Of a DNA stretch of 9,686 nt, positions 1-7,371 are shown one piece after another. The stretch's first letter is position 1. The number at the start of each line of letters is the position of its first letter. This stretch comes from REEB481 sp039796915 (GTDB lineage Bacteria; Bacteroidota; Bacteroidia; NS11-12g; UBA955), in contig JBDKIU010000107.1 in the NCBI GenBank assembly GCA_039796915.1, positions 1 through 9,686 of the forward strand, in the 5' to 3' direction. The notes below the pieces were generated by a model, which saw only the letters and a list, made by a program, of their open reading frames with translations, did no database searches and was not told the origin of the DNA. The position numbers and the translations under genes were made by a program.

Positions 1-2533
1 CGAAGTATATGACTTCCTGCGCCTGCTGTTTGCCCGTGCCGGCGACGCGTATAGTTACGAAACCGGGGAACGCATGGTGCGTTTCACCGAAGGCCAGATC
101 ATTGATGCCATCGAACAGCGCTATTTTGGGAAAAAGATTGCCATCCTGGCGCCTTTGGTGAAAGGCCGGAAAGGACATTACCGGGAACTGTTCGAATTGT
201 ACCACAAACGCGGATTTCAACGCATGCGCGTGGATGGCGTGATGGTGGAAATTCAACCGGGCATGCAGTTGGATCGCTACAAAATCCACGACATTGAACT
301 GGTAATTGACCGCATGGATGCCGGCGCTACCGCCGCCGCAAGAATGGCAGAATCCGTGCGTACAGCCCTGAAAATGGGCAAAGGAACCATGATGGTGCTC
401 GATACCAGCGACCAAAGCCGGCAACTGTTCAGCAAATTCCTGATGGATCCGGTGAGCGGCCTGAGCTACGACGAGCCCAACCCCAACTCGTTCTCCTTCA
501 ACTCTCCTTACGGCGCCTGTCCAACCTGCGAAGGCCTCGGCGAGATTTCGGTTGTTTCTGAGGATTTAATCATCCCCGACCCATCAAAAAGCATCAACCG
601 CGGCGGCATTTTGCCCCTGGGAGAAATCAAAGAAAACTGGACCTTCACCCAGCTGCGTGCCATGGCGCGCCATTATAAATTCAGCCTTGCCGACCCCATT
701 CAGAGTCTGTCTCCTGAAGTTCGAAACATGATTCTTCATGGAACCGAAGAAGGTTTCCCGCTGGAACAAGTGAATGAACGCGGAAAGAAAACGAAGGTCC
801 AGAGCAACTTCAAAGGCGTAGTTCATTTTGTTCAGGAACAGTTTTTTGAAAGCGATGATGAAGAGATGCGCAACTGGGCGGAACAGTTCATGCTCAATAC
901 GCATTGTCCGGATTGTGAAGGCAGCCGACTGAAAAAAGAAGCACGGTTTTATAAAATTGCCGGCAAGAACATCGCCGACCTCGCGTCCATGAACATCGGC
1001 GCGCTGCTGCAGTGGCTGGAATCCGTTCCGGCAGAACTCAGCGAACGCCAAAAAATCATCGCCACCGATCTGCTGAAGGAAATCCATGCCCGCGTATCGT
1101 TCCTGCAGGGCGTGGGCCTCTCCTACCTCAACCTGAACAGTCCGGCGCGCACCCTCAGCGGCGGAGAAGCCCAGCGCATCCGTCTGGCAACCCAAATCGG
1201 ATCCAGGCTCACCAATGTATTGTATATCCTCGATGAACCGAGTATTGGATTACATCAGCGCGACAACGAGAAACTTATTTCCAGCCTGAAAGAGTTGCGC
1301 GACCTGGGCAATACCGTTTTGGTGGTAGAACACGACCGCGACATGATGCTGGAAAGCGACCATCTGGTGGAAATCGGACCGGGTGCCGGCGTGCATGGCG
1401 GGCGCATTGTGGCGCAGGGCGACCTGAACACCTTTTCTTCCTTCGAAACGACCACGGCAAAATTTCTGACGGGAGCCCTGGAAATTGCGGTTCCCGAGCA
1501 ACGTCGCAAGATCGGCAAAGAGTACATCGAACTGCTGGGCTGTTCCGGGAACAACCTGAAAAACGTAGATGTGCGCTTCCCGCTGGGCTGTTTCATCTGT
1601 GTTACCGGCGTGAGCGGAAGCGGAAAGTCCACACTCATCAACGAAACCCTGTTTCCGCTGCTTTCCAACCGCATTTACGGAACACATTACAAAAACCTTG
1701 GCCTGAAAGAGGCGAAAAATACCGAGCTGGTGGACAAAGTGATCCGCATCGATCAGTCGCCCATTGGCCGCACACCGCGTAGCAATCCTGCCACTTATGT
1801 AGGCGTATTCACGGAAATCAGAAACCTGTTTGCCAACCTTCCGGAGGCGAAAATACGCGGGTACAAACCCGGGCGATTCTCATTCAACGTGAAGGGCGGT
1901 CGCTGCGAAACCTGCGGTGGCGCGGGCAGAAAAGTTATTGAAATGAACTTCCTGCCGGATGTGGAAGTTCCCTGCGATGCCTGTCACGGTCGCCGGTACA
2001 ACCGGGAAACACTGGAAGTTCGGTACAAGGGAAAAAGCATCACCGACGTTCTGGAAATGAGCGTGGAGCAAGCTGTAACGTTCTTTGAGCACATCCCGCT
2101 CATCCGCCGGAAAATCATCACCATGCAACAGGTTGGCCTGGGATACATCACGCTCGGACAAAGCAGCACCACGCTGAGCGGCGGAGAAGCACAGCGGGTG
2201 AAGCTGGCCACTGAACTCAGCAAACGCGATACAGGAAAAACCTTTTACATCCTTGATGAGCCAACCACCGGTTTGCATTTTGACGACATCCGGCTGCTGC
2301 TGGAAGTATTGCAGGAACTGGTAAACCGCGGCAATACTGTTTTGGTGGTAGAACATAATATGGATGTGATCAAAGTGGCCGACCATGTGATTGATCTTGG
2401 TCCGGAAGGCGGTTCGGGTGGCGGCACCATTTTGGTGAGCGGCACGCCGGAGCAGGTGGCTGCGCATAAAAACAGCCATACCGGTCGCTTCCTGATCAAG
2501 GAACTGAAACCCGTTCCAAAGAAGAAATCCTGA
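1..2533 (+). CDS. uvrA: Excinuclease ABC subunit A (UvrA), 5'-truncated by the window edge
   Basis: UvrA is the dimeric ABC-class ATPase that finds bulky DNA lesions and loads UvrB in nucleotide excision repair. The frame is already open at base 2 with EVYDFLRLLFARAGD, so the ATG at 74 is internal. About 843 codons are visible; UvrA is usually about 930-950 residues, so roughly 100 are missing, including the first Walker A. Visible in order: UvrB-binding region (about 74-440), CPTC (518-529) and CPDC (905-916) of the first signature-domain zinc site, with the insertion domain between them, LSGGEAQ (1154-1174), LDEPSIGLHQRDN, second Walker A GVSGSGKST (1607-1633), CETC (1904-1915) and CDAC (1973-1984) of the second zinc site, second LSGGEAQ (2174-2194), LDEPTTGLHF, and a GGSGGG glycine-rich segment near the C-terminus. 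The cysteine pairs that flank the UvrB-binding domain in E. coli are absent. The frame is otherwise intact and ends TGA. Identification is very secure. Confidence 0.98.
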   Translation, partial: EVYDFLRLLFARAGDAYSYETGERMVRFTEGQIIDAIEQRYFGKKIAILAPLVKGRKGHYRELFELYHKRGFQRMRVDGVMVEIQPGMQLDRYKIHDIELVIDRMDAGATAAARMAESVRTALKMGKGTMMVLDTSDQSRQLFSKFLMDPVSGLSYDEPNPNSFSFNSPYGACPTCEGLGEISVVSEDLIIPDPSKSINRGGILPLGEIKENWTFTQLRAMARHYKFSLADPIQSLSPEVRNMILHGTEEGFPLEQVNERGKKTKVQSNFKGVVHFVQEQFFESDDEEMRNWAEQFMLNTHCPDCEGSRLKKEARFYKIAGKNIADLASMNIGALLQWLESVPAELSERQKIIATDLLKEIHARVSFLQGVGLSYLNLNSPARTLSGGEAQRIRLATQIGSRLTNVLYILDEPSIGLHQRDNEKLISSLKELRDLGNTVLVVEHDRDMMLESDHLVEIGPGAGVHGGRIVAQGDLNTFSSFETTTAKFLTGALEIAVPEQRRKIGKEYIELLGCSGNNLKNVDVRFPLGCFICVTGVSGSGKSTLINETLFPLLSNRIYGTHYKNLGLKEAKNTELVDKVIRIDQSPIGRTPRSNPATYVGVFTEIRNLFANLPEAKIRGYKPGRFSFNVKGGRCETCGGAGRKVIEMNFLPDVEVPCDACHGRRYNRETLEVRYKGKSITDVLEMSVEQAVTFFEHIPLIRRKIITMQQVGLGYITLGQSSTTLSGGEAQRVKLATELSKRDTGKTFYILDEPTTGLHFDDIRLLLEVLQELVNRGNTVLVVEHNMDVIKVADHVIDLGPEGGSGGGTILVSGTPEQVAAHKNSHTGRFLIKELKPVPKKKS

Positions 2534-2539
2534 TTGGGT

Positions 2540-3685
2540 TCAGCCCCAGGCTCGGGCCTGTTCCATCACCTGAATCAAACGCGCTGCATTGCTGCGGTTG
2601 TCAAACTGCTGTTGTAAAACCCTCCGGCGCTGATCCACATCGGCTTCTGTGAATGGTTGTTGCATCAGTTCGGAAATGACAGACCTGAGCACCTCCGGAT
2701 CGTCGCTCACGCGACAAAGAGATTCCAGGCCGGTATGATGCACCATCACGCTGTTGGTCACGCAATGTTTGCCACGGTACAAGGCATTGATGAGCTTGAG
2801 TTTGATGCCGGTTCCCTGAAAGGTACACAGTACATTCACCTGCGCCGCGCCAATCAGCCGCAAAACCGCTTCAGAATCCAGCTGTTCTTCAAGGCTGATG
2901 TGCGGATGTCTGGCCACCGCCTGTTTCAGCTGTGCGGAAGGATGGTTGCCGGCAATGACACAAGGAACCTGCAGCTTGCTGAAAACCTCGTTCACCAGAA
3001 ACAACGCGCCCTGATTGTTTTCTGCCACGGCCAGGTTTCCGTGATACAGGGCAAATGCGCCACCTTCGGTACTGATTTCCACCTGCGTATTTGGATGAAA
3101 CGCAGGGATGTATTCCGTATGACCGTATAAGCGGGAGAAATAGCCGGTATCGTCCGGAGAAATAGCCGCAATCAGGCTGGCCTTCTTCAGAATCGGCTCG
3201 AACTGACGCAGTCGTTCTGCTTCCACGCGGAAGAAATACTTTTTGAAGAAATTCGTTTCGGCAGCTTCCAGATTGGCGTAGTAATCGTGTTCGATGTTGT
3301 GGGTGCGCACCACCTTGTACCGGTTGGCCAGGGCCGGGTGATTCAGCCAGTAGCAGGAATGCAAACCTTCAAAGAAAATCGGCGCATCGGTCTGCATCAA
3401 CTGTTCCAGAAGTTCAGCACTGTCGCGGCTTCCGGTGATGTACGGCATGTCGCCGTAGAATGGATTTTTGAATGTGCGCCGCTTGTAGAGGTGCACCTTA
3501 TGGCAGATGTGGTTCAGGGCTGAAACCTTACCGCGCTTTCCGTATTCAAAGGCGTGCAGGATGACGGAAATGCCGCAGCTGTGCAGCGCCTGGATTTTGT
3601 AGAAAATATCAATAACGCCCCCGTAGTCAGCTGGTTCGGGAATGTCAAAAGCTACCAGGTGGAGGAATCGTTCAGAGTTGGGCAT
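2540..3685 (-). CDS. Glycosyltransferase, GT-B fold (GT4-like), last gene of the minus-strand operon
   Basis: A 381-residue protein with the two-domain layout of cytosolic GT-B glycosyltransferases, which move a sugar from a nucleotide donor to an acceptor. The N-terminal half has a glycine loop after strand 1 (PADYGG, residues 18-23) and a conserved-looking RTHNIEH (127-133). The C-terminal half begins near YHGNL (214-218), has the interdomain strand VIAGN (243-247), and carries GTGIKLKLINALYRG (291-305), the equivalent of the G-x-KLLEAMA-x-G donor-site segment. The two glutamates usual there (E-x7-E) are Gln290 and Asn300. No signal peptide or membrane segment is evident. The start overlaps the previous glycosyltransferase gene by 14 bases and has only a weak Shine-Dalgarno (GAAAG). 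The stop lies 6 bases from the uvrA stop, with the genes converging. Substrates cannot be read from the sequence; a role in surface polysaccharide or glycolipid synthesis is inferred. Confidence 0.82.
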   Translation of the reverse strand: MPNSERFLHLVAFDIPEPADYGGVIDIFYKIQALHSCGISVILHAFEYGKRGKVSALNHICHKVHLYKRRTFKNPFYGDMPYITGSRDSAELLEQLMQTDAPIFFEGLHSCYWLNHPALANRYKVVRTHNIEHDYYANLEAAETNFFKKYFFRVEAERLRQFEPILKKASLIAAISPDDTGYFSRLYGHTEYIPAFHPNTQVEISTEGGAFALYHGNLAVAENNQGALFLVNEVFSKLQVPCVIAGNHPSAQLKQAVARHPHISLEEQLDSEAVLRLIGAAQVNVLCTFQGTGIKLKLINALYRGKHCVTNSVMVHHTGLESLCRVSDDPEVLRSVISELMQQPFTEADVDQRRRVLQQQFDNRSNAARLIQVMEQARAWG

Positions 3686-4760
3686 AAATGTCTTTCAGCT
3701 GTTCGGCTTCGCGCTGCCAATTTAGGGTTTTCGCCGCTTCCAGACAGTTTTGTTCCAGTTGAGCATACAATTCAGGATTTTGCTGCAGGCGTTTTACGGC
3801 AGCAACCAGCTGATCCACCTCTGCATCTACCGGAATGCCCACTTCCCATTGGCGCATCAAATTCAGATACTCGGGGAAGGCGTTGATGAGTGAAGGTAAA
3901 CCGGCGTGGATGTAGTCGAAGAACTTGTTGTTCAGGGAATAGTAATAACTCAGTCCCTGGTTTTCACTCACGTTCAGTCCGAGCCAGGCTTTGCAGGTTT
4001 GGTATTTCAGCTGATCGGGCGCAATCCAGCCAGCAAAATGCACCTTGTGTTCCAGGCCTTCTTCCCTGACCATGTGGCGCAGGGATTGCGACAAATCACC
4101 TTCACCTACCAAAACCAGCCGGATGTCCAGCTGATGTAGTGCTTTGATCATGGCTTCAATGCCTCTGCCCTGATTGAGCGCACCCTGATACAGGATAAAC
4201 GGCGGCGATGCCGGCTCATGCGGCGGATGCGTTGGATCCAGAGGAGGCGCGTTCATCACCACATGGAAAGGCACACCACTCAGCCGGGAATAATGTTCGG
4301 CAATGGCGCCACAAACCGTGTAGGCTGCATCTGCGGCGGGAATTAGCTTGCGTTCTACCCATTCCCAAACACGTTGCACCCGCGGCCTGACAACCACCTC
4401 CGGAACCTGACTGAACCACTCATGGGCATCGAACACCAGTTTGATGGGTTTGAGTTTGCGCAACATCCAGCCGGCGGGCAGCGTATCTGCATCCACCGTT
4501 CCCAGAATGTCGAAGCGCTGAAACCATAGAAACAGCCACAGCCTCAGGTTGTATTCCAGGTAAAACAGTTTTCCTTTCTGAAACCAACAGCGCAACCGGC
4601 GTGTGCGGTAGGCGCGCTGCGAAAGTGCTTTACTTTCCGGCAACGTTCTGCCAACAAGCGTTACCTCGTATCCGGCTTCTGTCAGGGTGCTGCAAATGCG
4701 CTCCATCCTGCGGTCCGTATGCAGGTCGTTGATTACCGTAAAGACGATCCGCTTTCCCAT
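3672..4760 (-). CDS. Glycosyltransferase, GT-B fold (GT4 family)
   Basis: A 362-residue GT4-like retaining glycosyltransferase. The N-terminal domain opens with VINDLHTDRRMER (9-21) and a Rossmann-type strand YEVTLVGR (31-38), followed by FDAHEWF (110-116), an acceptor-side motif common in this group. The C-terminal domain starts at LYQGALNQGRGIE (190-202), has VGEGDL (218-223), and carries the donor-binding stretch ENQGLSYYYSLNNKFFDYIHAG (residues 266-287). There the first glutamate of the E-x7-E type motif is plausible as Glu266 and the second is replaced by Asp282. No signal peptide is seen; the aromatic, hydrophobic segment at about 66-82 is more likely an amphipathic membrane-contact helix than a true membrane span. 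The start is supported by AAGGA 8 bases upstream, the best Shine-Dalgarno in the window, which lies inside recQ. The gene overlaps recQ by 28 bases and the next glycosyltransferase by 14. Sugar and acceptor are unknown. Confidence 0.87.
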   Translation of the reverse strand: MGKRIVFTVINDLHTDRRMERICSTLTEAGYEVTLVGRTLPESKALSQRAYRTRRLRCWFQKGKLFYLEYNLRLWLFLWFQRFDILGTVDADTLPAGWMLRKLKPIKLVFDAHEWFSQVPEVVVRPRVQRVWEWVERKLIPAADAAYTVCGAIAEHYSRLSGVPFHVVMNAPPLDPTHPPHEPASPPFILYQGALNQGRGIEAMIKALHQLDIRLVLVGEGDLSQSLRHMVREEGLEHKVHFAGWIAPDQLKYQTCKAWLGLNVSENQGLSYYYSLNNKFFDYIHAGLPSLINAFPEYLNLMRQWEVGIPVDAEVDQLVAAVKRLQQNPELYAQLEQNCLEAAKTLNWQREAEQLKDIYAQL

Positions 4761-6640
4761 GCTAAATTTCCTTCTTCATTAATGACAACTGTTCCTGAAT
4801 CCAGCAGGCTTCTGAGCTCATGCCGGAATGCAGCCGCATCGGTAAAACCAAAATGGGCCATCAGCGACACAATGCTCATGGGCCCGGATTGCACTAACGC
4901 GATCACGCGCTCCGGATCAACCGACTTCGACGGTGCCCCTTGATGTGCGCGCCTGCAATTGTCGCAATGACCGCAGGGCGCTGCATCCAGTTCGCCAAAG
5001 TATCGCCGCAGGTATTGAAGTCGACATCCGCGTGTTGCCACAAATTCCAGAACCGCATCCAACGCTTCCCGGCGACGTTCTTTAATGGAATTGATGAGTG
5101 ATTCATTCAACACCACCGGAAGCTGATAGTCGCAGCGCAGCGTGATGCCGGGTTTGTTTCTCAGAGGAATATAATCCACCACGCCGGCCTTGTGCAATTC
5201 GGAGAGCTGTCGGGCTACGTCCGGCTCAGGACAACCCATAAACAGGGCAAGCTGTTGGGTATTGAGGTTGATATAATGGTCGAAGATGCCCGGATACGTG
5301 CGCAGCAGCGCGTTGATGATTCCGTCAAAAGTTGGGTGGTCGAGCTTGAACTCGTACACATCCGGATAAGGATATAAAAAGCGTAAACGGGCCGGAATGC
5401 GCACCGATTCAGAAACCTTCAGCAAGCCGCTCCATTCGAGCATGGAAAGTGCGTAATGCAATTCTTTCTGCTGAAACCCGAAGGCTTTACAGAACAAGGT
5501 GGCGTCAAAAGGAAAAAAACGATCGGCACCCGTGCCTGTGGGCAAGGCGAAATGATTCATTAAAGCGGTATAAACCCGTTTGGCAAATTCAAAGGGAGGA
5601 AACGCTTCTTCCAGCTGATCCAGCAATTTCTTGCGGTCGGAAGCATACCAAAGGATACCCGCGACCGCCTTTTTCCCATCACGACCGGCCCTGCCCGACT
5701 CCTGATACAGCGCTTCGGGCGACATCGGCAGGCTGGTATGAACCACAAAACGCACATCGGGCTTGTCCACGCCCATGCCAAAAGCATTGGTACACACCAT
5801 GATGCGCGAACGACCCTGCATCCAGTCTTGTTGCTTCCGCACGCGCACTTCCGGCGCCAGTCCGGCATGGTAAAAATCGGCGCGCTGCCCGCGTTCCTGC
5901 AACAGCTGACTGGTTTCCAGCGTGTCGCGGCGCGTAGGCACATACACAAGTCCGCAGGTTTTTACACCAGCCAGATGTTGCTGCAGCCATGCCGGTTTGG
6001 ATTCCACTTCATGCACCGAGAAATCCAGATTGGGTTTATCGAAGCCAGCGGAATAGATGTACGGCTCGTGCAATTGCAGCTGCGCCTGAATATCCTGCTG
6101 CACCTTTGGTGTGGCAGAAGCCGTTAAGGCCATGCAGGGAACTTTGGGCAGCAAGGTTCTGGCTTCTTTTATGCTGAGGTATTCCGGTCTGAAATCATAG
6201 CCCCACTGGCTCACGCAATGAGCTTCATCCACCACCAGTCTGTCCACCTGAAGGTAAGGCAACCATTCACGAAAGGATGCAGAGGCGAGCTTTTCCGGAG
6301 AAAGGTATAAAAGGCGCAAGTGCAGGTCGCGGGCCAACGAAAGAAAACGCTCCTGCTCTCTCCGGGTATGATGGCTGGTGATGGCAGCCGCTGCAATCCC
6401 TCGGCGGTGCAGACCTTCCACCTGATCTTTCATCAGCGCAATGAGCGGAGAAACCACCAGTGTAAGGCCGGGAACAACCAGGGCAGGAACCTGAAAACAC
6501 AGCGATTTCCCGCCACCTGTGGGCAACAATGCCAGCACATCGCGGCCGGAAACAAAAGCATCTGCGAGTGATTCTTGTCCGGGGCGAAACGATGCATAGC
6601 CCCAGAAACGGGTTAATATCTCCTGGGTTTCAGCACTCAT
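4733..6640 (-). CDS. recQ: ATP-dependent DNA helicase RecQ, short form without HRDC
   Basis: RecQ is a 3'-5' superfamily 2 helicase acting in recombinational repair and on stalled forks. This 635-residue protein has the full helicase core: FRPGQ (18-22), Walker A PTGGGKS (40-46), DEAH (138-141) followed by the aromatic-rich SQWGYDFRPEY, TASAT (173-177), and motif VI QESGRAGRDG (313-322). The zinc-binding segment has cysteines 539, 556, 559 and 562, spaced C-x16-C-x2-C-x2-C as in E. coli RecQ. After it come only about 73 residues, which look like a short winged-helix remnant; I see no HRDC domain, which E. coli RecQ carries at its end. The start overlaps the lolD stop as ATGA, with no Shine-Dalgarno, so translation is probably coupled. 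The end runs 28 bases into the next gene. All catalytic motifs are intact, so an active helicase is expected. Confidence 0.96.
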   Translation of the reverse strand: MSAETQEILTRFWGYASFRPGQESLADAFVSGRDVLALLPTGGGKSLCFQVPALVVPGLTLVVSPLIALMKDQVEGLHRRGIAAAAITSHHTRREQERFLSLARDLHLRLLYLSPEKLASASFREWLPYLQVDRLVVDEAHCVSQWGYDFRPEYLSIKEARTLLPKVPCMALTASATPKVQQDIQAQLQLHEPYIYSAGFDKPNLDFSVHEVESKPAWLQQHLAGVKTCGLVYVPTRRDTLETSQLLQERGQRADFYHAGLAPEVRVRKQQDWMQGRSRIMVCTNAFGMGVDKPDVRFVVHTSLPMSPEALYQESGRAGRDGKKAVAGILWYASDRKKLLDQLEEAFPPFEFAKRVYTALMNHFALPTGTGADRFFPFDATLFCKAFGFQQKELHYALSMLEWSGLLKVSESVRIPARLRFLYPYPDVYEFKLDHPTFDGIINALLRTYPGIFDHYINLNTQQLALFMGCPEPDVARQLSELHKAGVVDYIPLRNKPGITLRCDYQLPVVLNESLINSIKERRREALDAVLEFVATRGCRLQYLRRYFGELDAAPCGHCDNCRRAHQGAPSKSVDPERVIALVQSGPMSIVSLMAHFGFTDAAAFRHELRSLLDSGTVVINEEGNLAWESGSSLR

Positions 6641-7296
6641 GCATCAGCCATCATGCCATCCTGCATCCGGATGATGCGGTTCCCCAGGCCTGCCAGCGTA
6701 TCGTTGTGCGTAACCACGATAAAAGTTTGTTTGCGCTCATCGCGGAGGCGGATAAAATAATCATGCAGTTCGGCGGCATTCCTTGAATCAAGATTGCCGC
6801 TGGGTTCATCGGCGAATACCACTGAAGGATTGTTGATCAGTGCGCGTGCCACGGCCACCCTTTGCTGTTCGCCACCGGAAAGCGCGCCGGGTTTATGTGA
6901 CATTCGGTGTTCCAGCCCTAAAAATTGCAGCAGCGACGCCGCCTCATCTTTCACCTCAGCCTTTGACCTTCCGGCAATCCAGCCCGGAATACACACGTTT
7001 TCCAAGGCGGTAAACTCAGGCAGCAGCTGGTGAAACTGGAAGATGAAGCCGATATGTCGGTTTCTGAACGCGGCCAGCGCTCTTTTATTCAGGGCGAACA
7101 TATCCTGGCCATTCAGCAAAACCGTGCCCGAACTTGGCTTATCCAGGCTGCCCAGAATTTGAAGCAAGGTGGTTTTTCCCGCTCCTGAAGCCCCGGTAAT
7201 ACAGACCATTTGCGCCTCCGGAATATCCAGGCTGATGCCTCTGAGCACTTCGAGGGTTCCAAACTTCTTTGTGATGTTGCGTGCGCTGATGACCAT
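6637..7296 (-). CDS. lolD: LolD-family ABC transporter ATPase (lipoprotein release)
   Basis: A 219-residue ATPase subunit of the type that powers extraction of lipoproteins from the inner membrane for transfer to the outer membrane (LolCDE), or a close relative of the MacB/FtsE class. Motifs: Walker A GASGAGKT (35-42), Q-loop Gln87, signature LSGGEQQ (139-145), Walker B VVFADEP (159-165), D-loop SGNLD (166-170) and switch His197. The segment after the Q-loop, FQFHQLLPEFTALENV (86-101), is very close to the LolD-specific stretch of E. coli LolD, which is the main reason for this name. No membrane partner (LolC/LolE) is next to it, so it must pair with a permease encoded elsewhere. It is the first gene of the minus-strand block. 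A TATCTTTG element at 7333-7326 gives a likely promoter, and the last codon overlaps the recQ start by 4 bases. Confidence 0.88.
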   Translation of the reverse strand: MVISARNITKKFGTLEVLRGISLDIPEAQMVCITGASGAGKTTLLQILGSLDKPSSGTVLLNGQDMFALNKRALAAFRNRHIGFIFQFHQLLPEFTALENVCIPGWIAGRSKAEVKDEAASLLQFLGLEHRMSHKPGALSGGEQQRVAVARALINNPSVVFADEPSGNLDSRNAAELHDYFIRLRDERKQTFIVVTHNDTLAGLGNRIIRMQDGMMADA

Positions 7297-7325
7297 AAAG
7301 CTTCTAACTTACAAAAAGCGGCAGT

Positions 7326-7333
7326 CAAAGATA
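7326..7333 (-). promoter_or_regulatory. Bacteroidota-type -7 element for the lolD-recQ-glycosyltransferase block
   Basis: On the minus strand these bases read TATCTTTG, a perfect match to the phylum's TAnnTTTG -7 consensus. The last base is 29 nt before the lolD start codon, so a start of transcription near 7320 and a leader of about two dozen bases are expected. I see no clear TTG -33 element at the usual distance upstream. Assignment is by consensus and position only. Confidence 0.6.
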
Positions 7334-7346
7334 TGCCAGCGCCTAT

Positions 7347-7354
7347 TAACTTCG
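7347..7354 (+). promoter_or_regulatory. Probable -7 element for sucC
   Basis: TAACTTCG matches TAnnTTTG with one mismatch and ends 17 nt before the sucC start codon. The region where its -33 element should lie overlaps the opposite-facing lolD -7 element, and no TTG is visible there. Transcription would start near 7360, leaving a leader of about a dozen bases without a Shine-Dalgarno. Confidence 0.4.
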
Positions 7355-7371
7355 CGGCTCTAAATTCAACC

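Noticed and set aside
74..76. ATG at 74 as the true uvrA start
   Set aside because: The frame is open to base 2 and the upstream residues EVYDFLRLLFARAGD are conserved UvrA sequence, so the gene begins outside the window.
2547..2560. CAGGC-TCGG-GCCTG hairpin near the convergent uvrA and glycosyltransferase ends, as a shared terminator
   Set aside because: The stem is only 5 bp, it lies inside the glycosyltransferase coding end, and no T run follows on either strand.
7210..7371. In-frame upstream extension of sucC
   Set aside because: It would add 54 residues unlike any SucC N-terminus, would overlap lolD on the other strand, and the standard MNIHEYQAKE start is present at 7372.
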